Shown: positions 61,456-64,000 of the stretch, one piece after another | Numbering within the stretch: the stretch's first letter is position 1 | Layout: each line of letters opens with the position of its first letter | From: Atrina japonica | Lineage: Eukaryota; Mollusca; Bivalvia; Pterioida; Pinnidae | Reading direction: 5' to 3' | Assembly: GCA_030159075.1 (NCBI GenBank) | Contig: BROG01000638.1 | Coordinates: forward strand, 1-64,000 | Length of the DNA stretch: 64,000 nucleotides | Program-made: the position numbers and the translations under genes | The notes under the pieces: generated by a model | What the model saw: the letters and a program-made list of their open reading frames with translations, nothing else | The model's database searches: none | What the model was told of the DNA's origin: nothing

Positions 61456-61570
61456 ACTTATTTATTTAAGCTCATTTGATGCATTACATATGTTGGCGGC
61501 CAGTTTTTAATGGTAGAGAAGTTAACCCTGTTACAATGTATCCGGGCAAACCTACTCAAACAGTCAGCAT

Positions 61571-61602
61571 TGGATCTAGCAGGATGAGTCCTGCTAGATC
61601 CA
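61571..61602. repeat. Perfect hairpin, 14-bp arms
   Basis: TGGATCTAGCAGGA and its exact complement TCCTGCTAGATCCA are separated by TGAG. No T-run or gene end lies next to it. It may be a small palindromic insertion between two tandem arrays. Confidence 0.85.
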
Positions 61603-61679
61603 TTGTATAAAGCGCGATGCTCTTATCAGTCGGTCGCAGATATCCGATGACGTAGATAACGCCAGATGATTAGCTAAAT

Positions 61680-62440
61680 TATATAACTACACAAATTGAC
61701 CGGTTACCTGATTGTGAGCTGGACATTATATAACTACACAGACTGACCGATTACCTGTTTGTGAGCTGGACAATATAAAACTACATCGATCGACCGGTTA
61801 CCTGTTTGTGACCTTGGCATTATATAACTACACAGATTGACCTGTTACTTTCTTGTGAGCTTGGCATTATATAACTACACCGCACCACACTACACGACCT
61901 GGTACCTGCGTGTGAGCTGGGCATAATATAACGACATCAATCGAGTGGTAACATGCTTGAGCTAGAAATTTTATATCGACTTATTACCTGCTTGTGAGCT
62001 GGACTTATTCTATATCGACCTGTTACATGCTTGTGAGATGGACATATTCCATATCGACCTGTTACATGCTTGTGAGCTGGACATTTTATACCAACCTATT
62101 ACTTGCTTGGAAGCTGGAATCCTATTTCAGCCTGTTGCCTGCGTGTGAGCTGGACATACTCTATATCGATCTGTTAACTGTTTCTGAGCTGGACATGCTA
62201 TATCGACCTGTTCATTCCTTCTGAGCTGGACATGCTATATCGACCGGTTACTTGTTGTGAGCTGGATATGCTATATCGACCGGTTACTTGTTGTGAGCTG
62301 GACATTCTATAACTACACCGCTCGTCATGTTACCTGCGTGTGAACTGGACGTTCTATATCGACCGGTTACCTGCTTGTGAGCTCGACATCATATAACTAC
62401 ACCGATCAACATATTACCTGCCTATGACTTGGACATTGAC
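61680..62440 (+). repeat. Degenerate tandem array, GTGAGCTGGACAT units
   Basis: Units of about 40-60 bp share TGTGAGCTGGACAT, TATATAACTACAC or CTATATCGACC, then GGTTACCTGCTTG. Around 17 copies were recognised; spacing varies. It is noncoding and independent in sequence from the array at 60.5-61.45 kb. Confidence 0.85.
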
Positions 62441-62694
62441 TTGTTTTGAAAATATTGTAAACATTACTCATGATAAGTAATTCATGATCTGGTAATTTTG
62501 TTTTATTCGCTGCATGAGACATTGGCTATTAGTCTATTTGGTAAGCATAAGAATAACATAACACTGCTGTTGTTAATTACAAATGTTTCTCGTTATATCA
62601 GTAAGAATCATATGCACAGATGGGAATTGAAATTGGTATCCAATGAGAGTCTTATGCATTATTTATTCTCAAGTCAGATTAATAGAATCTAGCT
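62441..62694. other. Noncoding sequence
   Basis: A 64-codon plus frame has no motif; nothing else was seen. Confidence 0.4.
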
Positions 62695-62764
62695 CCACTT
62701 TGAGTTCCAGATAGAAAAATATCACTCGAGAGTGATATTTATTCTCTCTGGAACTGAAATGTGG
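62695..62764. repeat. 70-bp near-perfect palindrome
   Basis: The centre ATCACTCGAGAGTGAT is perfect. Pairing continues through AGTTCCAGA / TCTGGAACT to CCACTTTGA / TGAAATGTGG at the edges, with a small indel and a few mismatches. This is consistent with a tiny MITE or cruciform-forming insertion. Confidence 0.8.
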
Positions 62765-63077
62765 TGCTTGATTATTTTTCTCGCACATGGATTGCTTGAA
62801 ATTCCGTTTGTTTACATATACATGTATTTATCAGTTTGATTTATTTTAGTCACTTTTCTTTACCCACTGTCTGCAAACAAATATAAACCCATGTTATACA
62901 AACATATAGTCACTTCCTTTCAAACAATTTTGGTGCAATTATTTGGGTAATTATAATTAAACTTTAAAAATGTAAAGTATCAACACGAAAATCACCTTGA
63001 TTGATCATGTTTACTAACAATGCAGACGACATATATAGTAATACAAAGTATTCTGGATCAGAGTTCCGGAAGGCAAT
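62765..63077. other. Noncoding AT-rich sequence
   Basis: No feature could be assigned. Confidence 0.4.
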
Positions 63078-63124
63078 ACATACATACATACATACATACA
63101 TACATACATACAGACACAGACACA

Positions 63125-63170
<46 letters not shown>

Positions 63171-63216
63171 TACCTACCTACCTACCTACCTACCTACATT
63201 ACATACATACATACAT
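63078..63216 (+). repeat. Compound microsatellite (ACAT)n-(ACAG)n-(CA)n-(ACCT)n-(ACAT)n
   Basis: Consecutive simple repeats in the order given. Tyr/Ile/His/Thr-rich plus frames and Cys/Val minus frames through it are artefacts. Confidence 0.95.
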
Positions 63217-63519
63217 ATGTACATTAGATATTTCAAGCTGATTATTTCACTATTTATTATCATTTCATTATTTTATACCTGTTACATACTGATATATTGG
63301 TGCTTATGTACTAGCTTCGTTCCTAAAATAGGTGTACTAATTGAAAGTACTACAGTAACAGGATATCAATTCTATCTGGTAGTAGGACGTTTGTAATGTT
63401 TCTATTTCATCAAATATCTTTTATAAAATAACGCTTTAGACATGACACTGGAAATACAGTACGGAAAATGAATATAGAATTGGGCGAACTTCAAAGCGAG
63501 TTTGCTATCCATGTCTAAC
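63217..63519. other. Noncoding AT-rich sequence
   Basis: No feature could be assigned. Confidence 0.4.
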
Positions 63520-63690
63520 TTTGGCATGATCTTTGAAGCATATTCTCGTAAAGGGATCAGTGTTACTGTGCATAATGAAGTTATTACTAATTAAAGGAAT
63601 TGTATTTAGGATCTTGACGGTTTTTATGGCTATGTGGCGAAGGTTTTTAGATATTGCCCATAGATCGTAATAGCTGATCGGGATCTACCT
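63520..63690 (+). repeat. Dispersed repeat, related to 9600-9860
   Basis: ATGATCTTTGAA, TCGTAAAGGGATCAGTGTTA and GTGGCGAAGGTTTTTAGA occur in the same order as similar phrases near 9605-9735. It is noncoding. Confidence 0.45.
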
Positions 63691-64000
63691 CGTATATTAT
63701 GTAGCTCAAAGTATTAACCCTCAATGGAAAAAGAAAAGCAAACTTCAGATTGGGTCGTAACCTACCAACTCATAAGGCCTCGGTATTAAAGAAAGTATAT
63801 AAATGATACTTAAAATTAATCTACACAATAAATTACACTTTTTCAGAAACTTCAAAAGCATAGTCGCAGTCAAGTGCTGTATTTAAATCAAAACCTGGTT
63901 TGTTTACATTTCACAAGCCATACAGTACAGTAGACTTGTTCAGAACATCAGGTAGCCTAAATTTAGAGCCTGACGCAACTTAACTGAAAAATGTAATTAA
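63691..64000. other. Noncoding AT-rich sequence
   Basis: No feature could be assigned up to the window edge. Confidence 0.4.

Noticed and set aside
60507..61469. Overlapping Cys/Val/Pro and His/Thr/Arg-rich ORFs
   Set aside because: All are frames through a degenerate tandem array, on both strands, with no consistent unit-length periodicity in the protein.
62964..63396. Tyr-Ile-His-Thr and Cys-Val repeat ORFs
   Set aside because: Translations of the compound ACAT/CA/ACCT microsatellite.

Overview
This is metazoan nuclear DNA: AT-rich, with very low gene density, introns, tRNA-derived SINEs, decayed Penelope-type retroelements and many satellite or microsatellite arrays. A rhodopsin-class neuropeptide-type receptor split by a 5-kb intron, together with the repeat spectrum, suggests a lophotrochozoan, most likely a mollusc and perhaps a bivalve. 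The species cannot be named from the sequence alone.

Only one host gene is well supported: a class A GPCR on the minus strand (exons 20637-20477 and 15394-14324). The splice junction between the two exons restores a continuous receptor from the GN motif of TM1 to the C-terminus. The exon with the N-terminus and the first half of TM1 was not found. A weak candidate first coding exon of a secreted protein lies at 59477-59642 (+).

The rest is mobile or repetitive. Two families of Penelope-like reverse transcriptase (RT) elements, called A and B here, are scattered as broken copies. Family A lies at 6.2-8.3, 49.1-53.7 and 59.9 kb. Family B lies at 12.0-12.7, 16.6-17.15, 18.9-19.4, 24.0-29.5, 43.3-44.3 and 56.1-57.3 kb. 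Copies repeatedly occur with an inverted or tandem piece of a second copy beside them. Three foldback-like elements or arrays have long inverted arms built of short subrepeats. They lie at 0.3-0.64 kb (family FB-A), 17.2-18.6 kb (FB-B, inside the GPCR intron and carrying a SINE) and 42.9-44.7 kb (FB-C, carrying a family B fragment). FB-C remnants lie near 48.2 and 58.6 kb.

The RT gene at 24.0-27.7 kb is interrupted by a 2.9-kb insert. Two near-identical 460-bp repeats (R) flank 2.0 kb of unrelated DNA (X). The outer junctions carry AGAT on both sides and the inner junctions carry TATA on both sides, as if two insertions of the same element had been joined by recombination.

The strangest region is 32.85-41.77 kb: about 8.5 kb of nearly cytosine-free, T-dominated sequence, bracketed by two direct copies of a 0.4-kb unique segment. 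It could be a real satellite-like expansion or an assembly or sequencing artefact.

Tandem arrays fill much of the remainder: a 30-bp unit (3.9-4.7 kb), a 32-bp unit with CRE-like cores (10.6-10.95 kb), CTA (22.4-24.0 kb), an ACT-rich minisatellite (29.7-30.2 kb), a 53-bp unit (57.4-57.95 kb) and two degenerate arrays (60.5-61.45 and 61.7-62.4 kb). Several compact hairpins or MITE-like palindromes are also present.
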